The notes under the pieces: generated by a model
Told to the model about the DNA's origin: nothing
Seen by the model: the letters and a program-made list of their open reading frames with translations, nothing else
Databases searched by the model: none
Made by a program: the position numbers and the translations under genes
Part shown: one piece after another, positions 16,152 to 24,938 of the stretch
Layout: each line of letters begins with the position of its first letter
Numbering within the stretch: position 1 is the stretch's first letter
Source: Paraburkholderia sartisoli
Lineage (GTDB): Bacteria; Pseudomonadota; Gammaproteobacteria; Burkholderiales; Burkholderiaceae
Reading direction: 5' to 3'
DNA: 64,000 bases
Assembly: GCF_900107685.1 (NCBI RefSeq)
Contig: NZ_FNRQ01000009.1
Span: forward strand, 1-64,000

Positions 16152-16907
16152 GTGAAAACCTTCGATCTCGGCGGCAAGGTCGCCATCGTCACCGGCAGCA
16201 ACACGGGGCTCGGCGCGGGCATGGCCGTCGCGCTGGCGGCAGCCGGCTGCGACATCGTCGGCGTGAGCCGCGCGGGTGCGGGCGACACGCCGGCACGTGT
16301 CGAAGCAACCGGACGGCGCTTCGCGGACGTGCGGGCCGACCTCGCGTCAACGGCACCCGTCGACGACATCGTGCGCGTGGCAATCGAAGCGTTCGGCCGC
16401 GTCGATGTGCTCGTGAACAATGCGGGTATCATCCGCCGCGAAGACGCCCTCGCCTTCACCGAGGACGACTGGGACGCGGTCATGGACGTGAATCTGAAGA
16501 GCGTATTCTTTCTGTCGCAGGCTGTCGCCCGGCAGTTCGTGAAGCAGCAGCGCGGGGGCAAGATCATCAACGTTGCGTCGATGCTGTCGTTTCAGGGCGG
16601 CATACGCGTGGCGTCCTACACGGCGTCGAAAAGCGGCGTACTCGGTCTCACGCGGCTTCTCGCGAACGAATGGGCGTCGCACGGCATCAACGTGAACGCG
16701 ATCGCGCCCGGCTACATGGCGACGGCGAACACGGCGGCGCTGCGTGGCGACGTCCAGCGCAACGACGAAATTCTTGCGCGGATTCCGGCGGGCCGCTGGG
16801 GTGCGCCGGACGATCTCGCGGGGCCGGTCGTGTTCCTCGCCTCACCGGCGTCGGACTACGTGCATGGCCATACGCTCGCGGTGGACGGAGGCTGGCTTGC
16901 GCGCTAA
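16152..16907 (+). CDS. kduD: 2-dehydro-3-deoxy-D-gluconate 5-dehydrogenase KduD
   Basis: A 251-aa short-chain dehydrogenase that reduces the KduI product to 2-keto-3-deoxygluconate with NAD(P)H. The cofactor loop TGSNTGLG, the NNAG block, and the catalytic YTASK tyrosine-lysine pair are all present. It starts with GTG after AGGGG. It follows kduI as in classical kdu operons. The kinase and aldolase needed next (KdgK, KdgA/Eda) are not in the window. Confidence 0.92.
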   Translation: MKTFDLGGKVAIVTGSNTGLGAGMAVALAAAGCDIVGVSRAGAGDTPARVEATGRRFADVRADLASTAPVDDIVRVAIEAFGRVDVLVNNAGIIRREDALAFTEDDWDAVMDVNLKSVFFLSQAVARQFVKQQRGGKIINVASMLSFQGGIRVASYTASKSGVLGLTRLLANEWASHGINVNAIAPGYMATANTAALRGDVQRNDEILARIPAGRWGAPDDLAGPVVFLASPASDYVHGHTLAVDGGWLAR

Positions 16908-16984
16908 TCACGCAGTCACGCATAAGCAGCGGCAGTGCGTGTCACGGCGCGCGGCATGTCTCGCGCACCTGGCATCGACAGGAC

Positions 16985-17890
16985 ATGATGAATACGACGG
17001 ATACGACAACGATGAGCAAACAGCGCAGGGAACCCGCCGCCACGCACGGACAGGATGCGGACATCGCCGGTTGCAGCGGCGATGTGGGCCAGGACCGCGG
17101 CGAATCGGCCTCGTCGATCGGCAGGGTATTCGCGATTCTGGCGGCGATTGGCGACAGCGGACAGACCGGCATCAGCGAACTGTCGCAGCGGCTCGGCATG
17201 TCGAAGACCACGGTGCATCGCGTGATGCAAACGCTGAAGGCGCTCGGTTACGTGACGCAGGAAGTCGAGACCGAGCGTTACCGGCTGACGATCCGTCTCT
17301 TCGAACTCGGCGCGAAGGCGCTGGAGAGTGTCGATCTCGTGCGCGAGGCCGATGTCGAGATGCGCCGCATCGCGCAGGCCACGCGCGAAGCGGTCCACCT
17401 TGGCGCGTTCGACGAAGACAGCATCATCTACATTCACAAGATCGACGCCGACTACGGACTGCGCATGCAGTCGCGTATCGGCCGCCGCAATCCGCTGCAC
17501 AGCACTGCGATCGGCAAAGTGCTGCTTGCATGGATGGACCCGGCCGACGCGCGCGAAGTGCTCTCGCACGTGGAGTTCCGCAAGTCGACGCCCAAGACGC
17601 TCTCCTCCGCCGAAGCCGTGCTGAGCATCCTGCCGCATGTCCGCGAGCAAGGCTACGGCGAAGACAACGAAGAACAGGAGGAAGGGCTTCGGTGTCTCGC
17701 TGTGCCGGTGTTCGACCGCTTCGGCCACGTGATCGCCGGCCTCTCGATTTCGTTTCCGACGATGCGCTGCGGCGCCGACACGAAGTCGCACTACGTGACC
17801 CTGCTTCAACGTTCGGGACTCGCGATCTCGACGCGGCTCGGCTATCGCGATGCAACCGCACCGGAACAGGTGGCCGCCGAACAGGGGTGA
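16985..17890 (+). CDS. IclR-family transcriptional regulator (KdgR-like)
   Basis: About 301 aa. The N-terminal winged helix-turn-helix spans roughly residues 35-100 (GISELSQRLGMSKTTVHRVMQTL is the HTH core), followed by the IclR effector-binding domain with LHSTAIGKVLLAWM and EEGLRCLAVPVFD. The start is uncertain among ATGs at 16985, 16988 and 17012; the first 35 residues are low-complexity. Location downstream of kduI-kduD suggests a KdgR-type repressor, and two candidate operators lie in the kdgT-kduI spacer. Confidence 0.88.
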   Translation: MMNTTDTTTMSKQRREPAATHGQDADIAGCSGDVGQDRGESASSIGRVFAILAAIGDSGQTGISELSQRLGMSKTTVHRVMQTLKALGYVTQEVETERYRLTIRLFELGAKALESVDLVREADVEMRRIAQATREAVHLGAFDEDSIIYIHKIDADYGLRMQSRIGRRNPLHSTAIGKVLLAWMDPADAREVLSHVEFRKSTPKTLSSAEAVLSILPHVREQGYGEDNEEQEEGLRCLAVPVFDRFGHVIAGLSISFPTMRCGADTKSHYVTLLQRSGLAISTRLGYRDATAPEQVAAEQG

Positions 17891-17918
17891 TACGGATCAT
17901 GTCGCGATGAAGGCGACG

Positions 17919-18821
17919 TCACGCAAGCGGACCCTCGGGGTCTTTTCTGCTCACCGCGACTGCAATCGCGCTACCGACGATCAGCGCGATTCCCACGAGG
18001 GACAGCGGCTGCATCGTCTCATCCCATATGACGTAACCGAATACGGCTGCCCACACGATGCTCGTGTAGTTGTAGGGCGCGAGTTTGCCGGCATCCGCCT
18101 GACGAAATGCGACGGTCATCAGGAGTTGCCCGGCGGTCGCGAAGGTGCCGAGAATCGCCATGGTCAGCAACGCCGTCATCGATACGTTTCGCCAGCTGAA
18201 AAAGAGCGTGCATCCGGTCACGAGCGTCCCCACCAGCGTGAAAAAGAGCACCATGGTCTCGGGGTCGTCGGTGGAACGGATGCGCTTGATCTGCACGATC
18301 GACAGCGCGCCGAAGAAGGCGCTCATCAGAAGCAACGTCGGGCCGAGCCAGCTCGACTGGCCGCCTGCCGGACGCGCCACCAGCAGCACACCGCAGAAGC
18401 CGGCAATCGCGGCCGCGACGCCGCGGCGCGTCATGCGTTCGTGCAGGATCAGCGGCGCGAGCAGGATCACGATCAACGTCTCCGAATACGCGAGCGCGAC
18501 GGCCTCGCCGAGCGGAACGTAGGGCAGCCCGGCAAAGAAGAGGCCTGACGCGCCCAGCAGCGTCAGTGCCCGCACCGTCTGGCCCTTGACGTCGAGATTC
18601 GCGAGTCGCTCCGACCACGAAAGACGTCCGGTGCAGCACACCACCACGGCGGGAATCAGCCCGAACAGCATCCGGAAAAACGTCACTTCGTTGGCCGGGT
18701 ATTGCAACGCGACCGTCTTCGCCAGCGCATCCACCACGGCAAAGCAGAACATCGAGGCAAGTATGTTGCCGATGGCGCTCAGCGGAAGAGAACGGGTGGA
18801 AGCGGTCGTGGGAGATGACAT
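17919..18821 (-). CDS. DMT-superfamily (EamA) transporter
   Basis: A 300-aa membrane protein with two EamA repeats of five helices each, the usual ten-helix layout of drug/metabolite exporters. Typical stretches are NEVTFFRMLFGL and SLVGIALIVGSAIAVA. The ATG at 18821 starts at the family N-terminus even though the frame continues upstream. Substrate unknown. It ends 28 bases from the iclR gene, convergent, so it is a separate unit. Confidence 0.85.
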   Translation of the reverse strand: MSSPTTASTRSLPLSAIGNILASMFCFAVVDALAKTVALQYPANEVTFFRMLFGLIPAVVVCCTGRLSWSERLANLDVKGQTVRALTLLGASGLFFAGLPYVPLGEAVALAYSETLIVILLAPLILHERMTRRGVAAAIAGFCGVLLVARPAGGQSSWLGPTLLLMSAFFGALSIVQIKRIRSTDDPETMVLFFTLVGTLVTGCTLFFSWRNVSMTALLTMAILGTFATAGQLLMTVAFRQADAGKLAPYNYTSIVWAAVFGYVIWDETMQPLSLVGIALIVGSAIAVAVSRKDPEGPLA

Positions 18822-19120
18822 GTCGTGACGCGACGATGGTTGGCACGGAATGATCTCACAGGCGCCATGAGCAGCAGAAGCGTCAACGAACGCACCTGTC
18901 GACTGCTGAACGACGTCAACCAGGCGCAATCGGGCCGACGTGCGGTGCGCCGGCTTCGAGCATCCGGCGGAAAAGTAACAGCTGCCTTCGCCGTGAGACG
19001 CGATATTACAATGACCTTTCCTGCACACTGAGACTGTCGTTGCGGCCAGCGGCCCGGCGTTCTGCCGGGTCTTGTCCATCAAGCCCGCGATGCAGCGCCA
19101 TGACTCTCACGTGTCGTCAT

Positions 19121-19147
19121 TGTCACAAAACAGGGGTATCGAACGTC
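19121..19147 (+). promoter_or_regulatory. ECF41-type autoregulatory promoter
   Basis: TGTCACA at 19121-19127 and CGTC at 19144-19147, separated by 16 bases, match the published ECF41 promoter consensus exactly in sequence and spacing. The CGTC element is 10 bases before the sigma-factor ATG, so the leader would be very short. The rest of the 336-base spacer (18822-19157), which separates the divergent DMT gene, shows no other feature. Confidence 0.8.
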
Positions 19148-19157
19148 TGGGGTAACC

Positions 19158-20093
19158 ATGAACGAAGCAACCGACACCTTCAACCGCCTCCGCCGCCGTC
19201 TTCAGGGCATTGCTTACCGTATGCTGGGCACTTCGGCTGAAGCCGAGGAAGTCGTCCAGGACGCGTGGATCCGGTGGCATGAAGCCCGGCAGGATCGCGT
19301 GGAAAACGCCGAAGCCTGGCTCGTCTCGGTGACGACGCGACTGGCCATCGACCGGCTCCGCGCGGCGAGAGTTCAGCGCGAGCACTATGTCGGCATGTGG
19401 CTGCCCGAGCCGCTTCTCGAAGAATCGTCCCTCTCTCCCGAGCAGATACTGGAGCATGCCGACGACGTTTCCGTGGCCTTCCTCACGTTGCTGGAACGCC
19501 TCGCTCCGGAAGCGCGCGCGGCCTACCTGCTGCGCGAAGTGTTCGATGCCGGATACGACGAGGTCGCCGAGGTGCTCGGTAAATCCGAAGCGGCTTGCCG
19601 GCAGATCGTGCATCGCGCGAAAACGCAGGTGCGCGACGAACGTCCGCGACACATGGTTGCACGAGAAACGCAGTTACGGCTGCTGCGTGGATTTGCCGAT
19701 GCGGCAGTGCGCGGCGAATTCGCCGCGCTCAAGGCCATGCTCGCCGACGATGCGCAACTGATCGGCGACGGCGGTGGCAAGGTGCCGAGCTTCGGCGTGC
19801 CGATGCTGGGCGGCCAGCGCATCGCCCAACTGTATTTCGCCACCCGTCTTCGCTACCCCAACGCCGTGCGATATGAAGTGGTCATGCTCAACGGCCAGTG
19901 GGGTTTGCTGCGGTTTATCGATGGTGTCCTGGAGTCGGCGCAGGCACTCGAAACCGATGGCGAACGGATCGTGCGTATTCACGTCCAGCGCAACCCCGAC
20001 AAGCTAGCCCGCATTGCCGCGACGCTGGGCGGCAATCTCAACGGCGGCCAGCGCGAGCACGATGCGCTGCATGGTCTGCATCGCACCCCGTAG
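19158..20093 (+). CDS. ECF41-family RNA polymerase sigma factor (SigJ-like)
   Basis: A 311-aa extracytoplasmic-function sigma factor. Region 2 lies at about residues 8-75 (RMLGTSAEAEEVVQDAWIRW), region 4 at about 110-165 (EVAEVLGKSEAACRQIVHRAK), and a SnoaL-like C-terminal extension follows. ECF41 hallmarks are present: WLPEPL in the linker, DGGGK in the extension and NPDKL near the end. In this group the extension replaces an anti-sigma factor. The usual neighbouring target gene (oxidoreductase or carboxymuconolactone decarboxylase) is absent here. Confidence 0.93.
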   Translation: MNEATDTFNRLRRRLQGIAYRMLGTSAEAEEVVQDAWIRWHEARQDRVENAEAWLVSVTTRLAIDRLRAARVQREHYVGMWLPEPLLEESSLSPEQILEHADDVSVAFLTLLERLAPEARAAYLLREVFDAGYDEVAEVLGKSEAACRQIVHRAKTQVRDERPRHMVARETQLRLLRGFADAAVRGEFAALKAMLADDAQLIGDGGGKVPSFGVPMLGGQRIAQLYFATRLRYPNAVRYEVVMLNGQWGLLRFIDGVLESAQALETDGERIVRIHVQRNPDKLARIAATLGGNLNGGQREHDALHGLHRTP

Positions 20094-20178
20094 CGGCGAC
20101 TCGACCCGCGCACGATCTTGCTGTCGACTGAATGGCACCAGGCCCGGCATCCATGCGCGGCGACTTGACTGGCACGCG

Positions 20179-21462
20179 TCAGGCCGCCGCTTGTGAAGGT
20201 TGCACCTCAACGGTGACATGCGACAGCCCCTTGAAGCGCCCGAGCACCGCATGATAGAAGCGCGAGTCTCGCTGGGACTCACTGGTCGCGACCGACACGA
20301 CCGCGCTCATATGACCGGGCCCCACCCGCCAGACATGCAGGTCGACAACCGTGTCGCCGCGGTCCTCGATGGCGTGGCGCACGTTCTCTATCATGGGCCG
20401 GTCGGAACTCATGTCGAGCAGAATTGCACCCGTGTCCCGCATGAGCCCGTACGACCAGTTTGCAATCACCAGCGCGCCGATGACGCCCGCCAACGGGTCC
20501 ATCCAGAGCCAGCCAAACGCGCGCGCCATGACGAGACCGATGATGGCCAGCACGGAGACCGCCGCGTCAGCTATCACGTGAACGTACGCGGACCTGATGT
20601 TGTGGTCGCGGGTCGTTGCATCATGCGCGTCGTCGTGGTGCTCATGTTCTTCGAATTCGACTTCGTGCTTGCCGTCCGGCATCCGCACGATGGCTTTGAA
20701 GGCGTGCGGCTCAGGAATGTCTTCCTTCGATTCCAGATAGCCGCCACGGTCCGCCAGCGCGAATAGCTGTTGCGTCCCATCGGGTCGCATCGTCGTGATG
20801 GAGACTGCCGATGCGTCCAGTCGTGAGCCCTTCTCCGCCGTCGCCGGCGTAATGCGGAAAACGGGTGGCACGCCATCCTCGAAGATGGAAACGGCAAACA
20901 CACCGGACGGCGCAAAAATCTTCTGCACTTCGTCTTCATGAGCATGGCCGTCGTGACCATGACCGTGTCCGTGGCTATGCCCATGGCTGTGTCCATGGTC
21001 GCTGCCGCTCAGAAGCCACACGCTTGCCAGGTTAACCAGCAGGCCGACCACAGCGACCGGAATCGCTTCGCTAAAGTGAATCGGTACCGGCGACAGGAAA
21101 CGCGACACCGCCTCGTAGCCAATCAGCAGCGCAATCATCGCGAGCACGATGGCACTCGTGAATCCTGCGAGATCGCCGAGCTTGCCGGTACCGAAGACGA
21201 AGCGGGAATCGGTGGCATGCCTGCGCGCATAGGTATAGGCCAGCGCCGCAATCAGCATTGCGCCGGCGTGCGTCGACATATGCAGACCGTCCGCGACGAG
21301 CGCCAGCGAGCCGAACATACCGCCACCGACGATTTCAACCAGCATCATCGCGCTGCACAGCGCAATCACGGCCCACGTCTTGCGCTCGTTCTTTTCATGG
21401 CCGGCACCCAGAAAGATGTGGTCATGTCCCGCGCCGAATGCGGCGTCTTTGAAATCACTCAT
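20179..21462 (-). CDS. dmeF: cation diffusion facilitator DmeF (Co/Ni efflux)
   Basis: A 427-aa CDF exporter. Transmembrane metal-site residues are in ADGLHMSTH (helix 2) and HVIADAAVS (helix 5). Between helices 4 and 5 there is a histidine-rich stretch (residues 156-175) and then an inserted beta-rich domain of about 90 residues (about 184-275), beginning near APSGVFAVSIFEDGVPPVF and ending EEHEHHDDAH. This makes it about 100 residues longer than simple CDF proteins. The gene follows dmeR by eight bases, so the pair is an operon inducible by metal. Confidence 0.9.
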   Translation of the reverse strand: MSDFKDAAFGAGHDHIFLGAGHEKNERKTWAVIALCSAMMLVEIVGGGMFGSLALVADGLHMSTHAGAMLIAALAYTYARRHATDSRFVFGTGKLGDLAGFTSAIVLAMIALLIGYEAVSRFLSPVPIHFSEAIPVAVVGLLVNLASVWLLSGSDHGHSHGHSHGHGHGHDGHAHEDEVQKIFAPSGVFAVSIFEDGVPPVFRITPATAEKGSRLDASAVSITTMRPDGTQQLFALADRGGYLESKEDIPEPHAFKAIVRMPDGKHEVEFEEHEHHDDAHDATTRDHNIRSAYVHVIADAAVSVLAIIGLVMARAFGWLWMDPLAGVIGALVIANWSYGLMRDTGAILLDMSSDRPMIENVRHAIEDRGDTVVDLHVWRVGPGHMSAVVSVATSESQRDSRFYHAVLGRFKGLSHVTVEVQPSQAAA

Positions 21463-21470
21463 TTTTTACT

Positions 21471-21746
21471 CTACTTGAAATAACTATGGACCACTTCGAT
21501 GAGCTGGTCTGTCGCGCTGCCGGCCGGCTCTTCGTTGGTGTCCGCATCGGTGAGATGAGTCCGGATGTGGTCCTCGAGCACGACGGCCAGCAGCCCGTTC
21601 ATTGCCCCGCGACAGCTTGTGATCTGCTGGAGCACGTCCGCGCATCCCTGCTCCTGTTCGAGCGCCCGCTCGATGGCCTCGACCTGTCCCTTGATACGGC
21701 GAACCCGGTTGAGCAGTTTCTGTTTCTCGCGAATGGTGTGACTCAT
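21471..21746 (-). CDS. dmeR: RcnR/FrmR-family metal-sensing repressor DmeR
   Basis: A 91-aa all-helical repressor. The Ni/Co ligand set known from RcnR (His3, Cys35, His60, His64) is present at exactly these residue numbers, in SHT, QGCADV and EDHIRTH. It should release its operator when it binds nickel or cobalt and so induce dmeF. GGAGG lies seven bases upstream of the ATG at 21746; the longer upstream frame is ignored. Confidence 0.93.
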   Translation of the reverse strand: MSHTIREKQKLLNRVRRIKGQVEAIERALEQEQGCADVLQQITSCRGAMNGLLAVVLEDHIRTHLTDADTNEEPAGSATDQLIEVVHSYFK

Positions 21747-21761
21747 CGATGACCTCCAATA

Positions 21762-21776
21762 TACTGTAGGGGAGTA
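21762..21776. promoter_or_regulatory. DmeR (RcnR-type) operator
   Basis: TACT-GTAGGGG-AGTA, 16 bases upstream of the dmeR start, fits the RcnR operator type (TACT, G-rich tract, AGTA). A second, less regular repeat (CTCCAC-ATAGG-GTGGAG) lies just beyond, at about 21791-21808. The placement implies autoregulation of dmeR-dmeF. Confidence 0.7.
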
Positions 21777-21916
21777 TATATAGAGAGTATACTCCACATA
21801 GGGTGGAGGGGTATCGGGCGCATGGGCGCGGATGTCGAGCCTGGCGGTACCATGTCGTCGTTTTCACAACAATATGAACCTCTTGCGCGACTGCGAGCTC
21901 GCATGGAAAACAATCG

Positions 21917-22069
21917 ATGAAAGTATTGATTACCGAAGACGACACCGCCATCGCGACCAACCTGTATAACTATCCGGCAGCCGGCAAAACCGGGCGACAC
22001 GCGTGCCCCGCTCGCCAGCGGGCGAAGACGTGTCGCGACCGGACTCCCTCCACCCGTGACAACCCATGA
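21917..22069 (+). pseudogene. stub of a response-regulator gene
   Basis: Starts MKVLITEDDTAIATNLY, the N-terminus of an OmpR/PhoP-type receiver domain including the acidic pair EDD. After about 19 residues similarity ends, and the frame continues as unrelated sequence to a stop that overlaps the MFS start (ATGA). It is a deletion remnant of a two-component regulator. The rest of the regulator and any kinase are gone. Confidence 0.6.
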
Positions 22070-23271
22070 CTTCCGACACACCTTCCGCCACCAGAATCGC
22101 CATTCCTCGCACGGTCTGGGCGCTCGGCTTCGTGAGCCTCTTCATGGACCTGTCGTCCGAACTCGTGCATGCGCTGCTGCCGATTTTCCTCGTCACCACG
22201 ATGGGCATGAGCGTGGCCGCGCTCGGGGTGCTCGAAGGCGCGGCGGAGGCGACCGCGCTGATCGTCAAGGTGTTCTCCGGGCCGCTCAGCGACTGGCTCG
22301 GGCGGCGCAAGGGCCTGCTGCTGCTCGGCTACGGGCTGGCAGCGCTGACCAAGCCATTGTTCCCGCTCGCAACCACACCCGCCTGGGTCGTCTCGGCCCG
22401 CCTGCTCGACCGGGTCGGCAAGGGCATTCGCGGCGCCCCGCGCGATGCGCTGGTCGCCGACGTGGCGCCGCCGGAAATCCGCGGCGCGTGTTTCGGGCTG
22501 CGTCAGTCAATGGATACGGTCGGCGCGTTCCTTGGGCCCGCGCTCGCCATCGTGCTGATGTTCTGGTTTGCGGACCACATTCGCACGGTCCTCTGGTTCG
22601 CGGTCGTGCCGGCCTTCATTGCGATCGGCCTGATCATGTTCGGCGTCGACGAATCAGACCATGCACCGGCCCGGCGCGCTTTCCGCTCGCCGTTGCACTG
22701 GCGGGCGCTGCGCGAATTCCCGTCAGGCTACTGGCTGATCGTCGGCGTCGGCGCGACGTTCACGCTGGCTCGCTTCAGCGAGGCCTTTCTGGTGTTGCGC
22801 GCCCAGCAGACCGGGCTGGATATCGCATGGATTCCCGGCGTGATGGTCGTGATGAGCCTCGCCTATTCGCTGTCGGCCTATCCGGTCGGGGTGCTGTCAG
22901 ACCGGCTGGATCGCCGGCTTCTGCTGGCACTCGGCATGGTGCTGCTGATCGCGGCCGATCTGCTGCTCGGCATGGGGCAATCGGTGATGTCGGTGTTCGC
23001 TGGTGTCGCCGTGTGGGGCCTGCACATGGGTTTCACACAGGGAATCATCGCTGCGATGGTGTCCGAAACAGCGCCCCCGGCGCTGCGCGGCACCGCATTT
23101 GGCGTATTCAACCTGGCCTGCGGCCTGTGCATGCTGCTCGCCAGCGCACTGGCCGGCTGGCTGTGGGACCGCTTCGGCGCCTCGACGACCTTTCTCGCCG
23201 GCGCGGCGCTCGTCGTGGTGCCGCTGCTGCTGTGCTGGTATGCGCCGCGACAGGCCGTGTCGCGTGCCTGA
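22066..23271 (+). CDS. MFS transporter
   Basis: A 401-aa, 12-helix major facilitator. The loop 2-3 motif is seen as GPLSDWLGRRKG, with DRVGKGIRGAPRDAL after helix 4. The pattern is of the multidrug/unknown-substrate MFS group often annotated 'MFS transporter' next to phoP/pmrA-type regulators and PAP2 genes. Start at the ATG overlapping the response-regulator stub. It is followed by the PAP2 gene after 27 bases, probably as one transcript. Confidence 0.85.
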   Translation: MTSDTPSATRIAIPRTVWALGFVSLFMDLSSELVHALLPIFLVTTMGMSVAALGVLEGAAEATALIVKVFSGPLSDWLGRRKGLLLLGYGLAALTKPLFPLATTPAWVVSARLLDRVGKGIRGAPRDALVADVAPPEIRGACFGLRQSMDTVGAFLGPALAIVLMFWFADHIRTVLWFAVVPAFIAIGLIMFGVDESDHAPARRAFRSPLHWRALREFPSGYWLIVGVGATFTLARFSEAFLVLRAQQTGLDIAWIPGVMVVMSLAYSLSAYPVGVLSDRLDRRLLLALGMVLLIAADLLLGMGQSVMSVFAGVAVWGLHMGFTQGIIAAMVSETAPPALRGTAFGVFNLACGLCMLLASALAGWLWDRFGASTTFLAGAALVVVPLLLCWYAPRQAVSRA

Positions 23272-23298
23272 TGGATCATCCTTAACGACTTCTCCGCA

Positions 23299-23901
23299 AT
23301 GAACACACTCGAAGCATTCAACCAGGCGCTTTTTCTCGTGATCAACGGCACGCCGACGACGCCAGCGTGGCTGGTCGGCATCGCCACGCGGATCGCCGAT
23401 GACGTGATCTGGCTGATTCCGCTACTGCTGGCCTGCATGTGGCTATGGGGCAACGAAGCACGGCGCGAGCTGGCCATCCGGGCATGCCTCGTCGCGATGC
23501 TCGGCGTTGGCGCAAATCAGTTGATCGGTATGGTATGGCAGCACCCGCGGCCATTCATGATCGGACTGGGCCATACGTTCCTGCCGCATGCACCGGATTC
23601 TTCGTTTCCTAGCGATCACCTGACTGTATTTTCTGGCATTGCCCTGACGTTGCTGCTGGGCGGTGCGCGCCGGCTGGGCGGACTCACGGTGCTGGCCGGG
23701 GTGGCCGTCGCGTGGGCGCGGATTTTTGTCGGCGTTCACTTTCCGCTGGACATGCTCGGCGCCGCCGCAGTGGCTTGCGTGGCCTATGCGCTGATCGCGC
23801 CGCTCTGGCATCTCGCGGGCAGCGCCGTGACGGGATGGGCGGTCGCGGTTTACCGCAAGCTTCTCGCGTGGCCGATCCACCGCGGCTGGCTGCGCAGCTG
23901 A
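23299..23901 (+). CDS. PAP2-type phosphatase (undecaprenyl-diphosphatase-like)
   Basis: A 200-aa membrane phosphatase. PAP2 signature elements are in order: WQHPRPF, SFPSDH (catalytic histidine) and RIFVGVHFPLDMLGA. It has about five or six helices. By family it would dephosphorylate a lipid pyrophosphate such as undecaprenyl pyrophosphate at the periplasmic face (BcrC-like). It is coupled to the MFS gene upstream. Substrate not proven by sequence. Confidence 0.85.
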   Translation: MNTLEAFNQALFLVINGTPTTPAWLVGIATRIADDVIWLIPLLLACMWLWGNEARRELAIRACLVAMLGVGANQLIGMVWQHPRPFMIGLGHTFLPHAPDSSFPSDHLTVFSGIALTLLLGGARRLGGLTVLAGVAVAWARIFVGVHFPLDMLGAAAVACVAYALIAPLWHLAGSAVTGWAVAVYRKLLAWPIHRGWLRS

Positions 23902-23972
23902 CGGCTGCTAACGTCGACTGACGACGGCTGACCGGACTCCGCGTCCGCGCGGTGAATTCGAAATCCACCGGT

Positions 23973-24016
23973 GATGCGTACTGGATGACCGTGATGACGG
24001 TCACCCAGTACGCATC
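23973..24016. terminator. long perfect hairpin downstream of the PAP2 gene
   Basis: A 12-base perfect stem (GATGCGTACTGG / CCAGTACGCATC) with a second inner stem (TGACCG / CGGTCA). It lies between the ends of the convergent PAP2 and glycine-zipper genes, which is the place expected for a shared terminator. There is no run of T on either side, so factor-independent termination is not certain. Confidence 0.55.
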
Positions 24017-24049
24017 ATTCTGAAGCTCGGTAGCCGACGATCCCTCCGG

Positions 24050-24523
24050 CTACTGGACCGTGTAGCCCCGCCCCGTCATGCACGCACCCACCGCCCGGTT
24101 GTACGTCGCCATCTCCTGGCTGACCTGCTGCTGCCCGGCTTGCTGCTGCGCGGCCGCCGCCTGGTTGTTGCGACGCTGCCGGATGCCGCCCGCCATCGTG
24201 CCGGTGACAGCGCCAATCGCCGCCCCCTTGCCGGCATCACCCGCGATCGCACCGATCGCCGCTCCACCCGCGGCGCCACCTGCCGCGCCGCGCACCCGTC
24301 CGCCCTGTGCCGGCGGCGGCGCGGGCTGCCCGGAATGCTGGGCGATCGCAACAGGATCGACACCGGTGTTCTGTTTCGCCCAGAGCTGACAGTCGGACGT
24401 GTCCTTGTTCTGCTGTTGCGGGTTTTGTCCTTTCGCGGGATAGATGATGGGCTGCTGGGCGGCTGCATCGAAGGCCAGCAGTCCAAGGATCAGGCAGGCT
24501 GAAATTCGCTTTGCATATTGCAT
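24050..24523 (-). CDS. exported glycine-zipper protein
   Basis: A 157-aa protein with a signal peptide (MQYAKRISACLILGLLAFDAAA type, cleavage after AAA). The mature part has a Gln-rich segment, then a glycine-zipper (RGAAGGAAGGAAIGAIAGDAGKGAAIG, residues about 79-105), an AQQQ-rich linker and a C-terminal ATYNRAVGACMTGRGYTV block. The last block with its cysteine is shared by YMGG/'glycine zipper' envelope proteins. It likely sits in or near the outer membrane; function unknown. Confidence 0.8.
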   Translation of the reverse strand: MQYAKRISACLILGLLAFDAAAQQPIIYPAKGQNPQQQNKDTSDCQLWAKQNTGVDPVAIAQHSGQPAPPPAQGGRVRGAAGGAAGGAAIGAIAGDAGKGAAIGAVTGTMAGGIRQRRNNQAAAAQQQAGQQQVSQEMATYNRAVGACMTGRGYTVQ

Positions 24524-24938
24524 GATGAGAGGTTTCCCGAGAGGTGTTCGACGAAGACCGTTCGTTTCACGGACCTTATCCCTGCACGCGGGGCGCTACA
24601 CAGGTCACTTATGGTCACACCTCTTGTTTCCCTGCGCAACAGCACGCTGTTCTGTCGTCGCCGCACGTTGCCATCTGTCAAGTTCCCGACCATCGCCACG
24701 CGCTCGCATTCTGCGATGACAGGATCATGGCAGCGCTTCGTCATCATCGATCACCGCGACGAACGGTTTCACTTTGTTCATCGCGTATATTTCCCGTTCG
24801 GGCACGGCGACGCGCAATCTGCCTTGATGCCTTGACTCACGAAAAGCACAGGACAACGCGAGGCGGGCCGATATACGGCACGTGTAACACGCAACACGCG
24901 ATCGTAGCCGTACCGCCCGCACGATGGAGAATCAGACA
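24524..24938. other. intergenic stretch between divergent glycine-zipper and clsC genes
   Basis: A divergent spacer of 415 bases without a convincing gene. It contains a direct repeat GGTCAC-N4-GGTCAC at 24603-24618 (10-base period), which could be a regulator site. No terminator or IS trace was seen. Confidence 0.45.
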
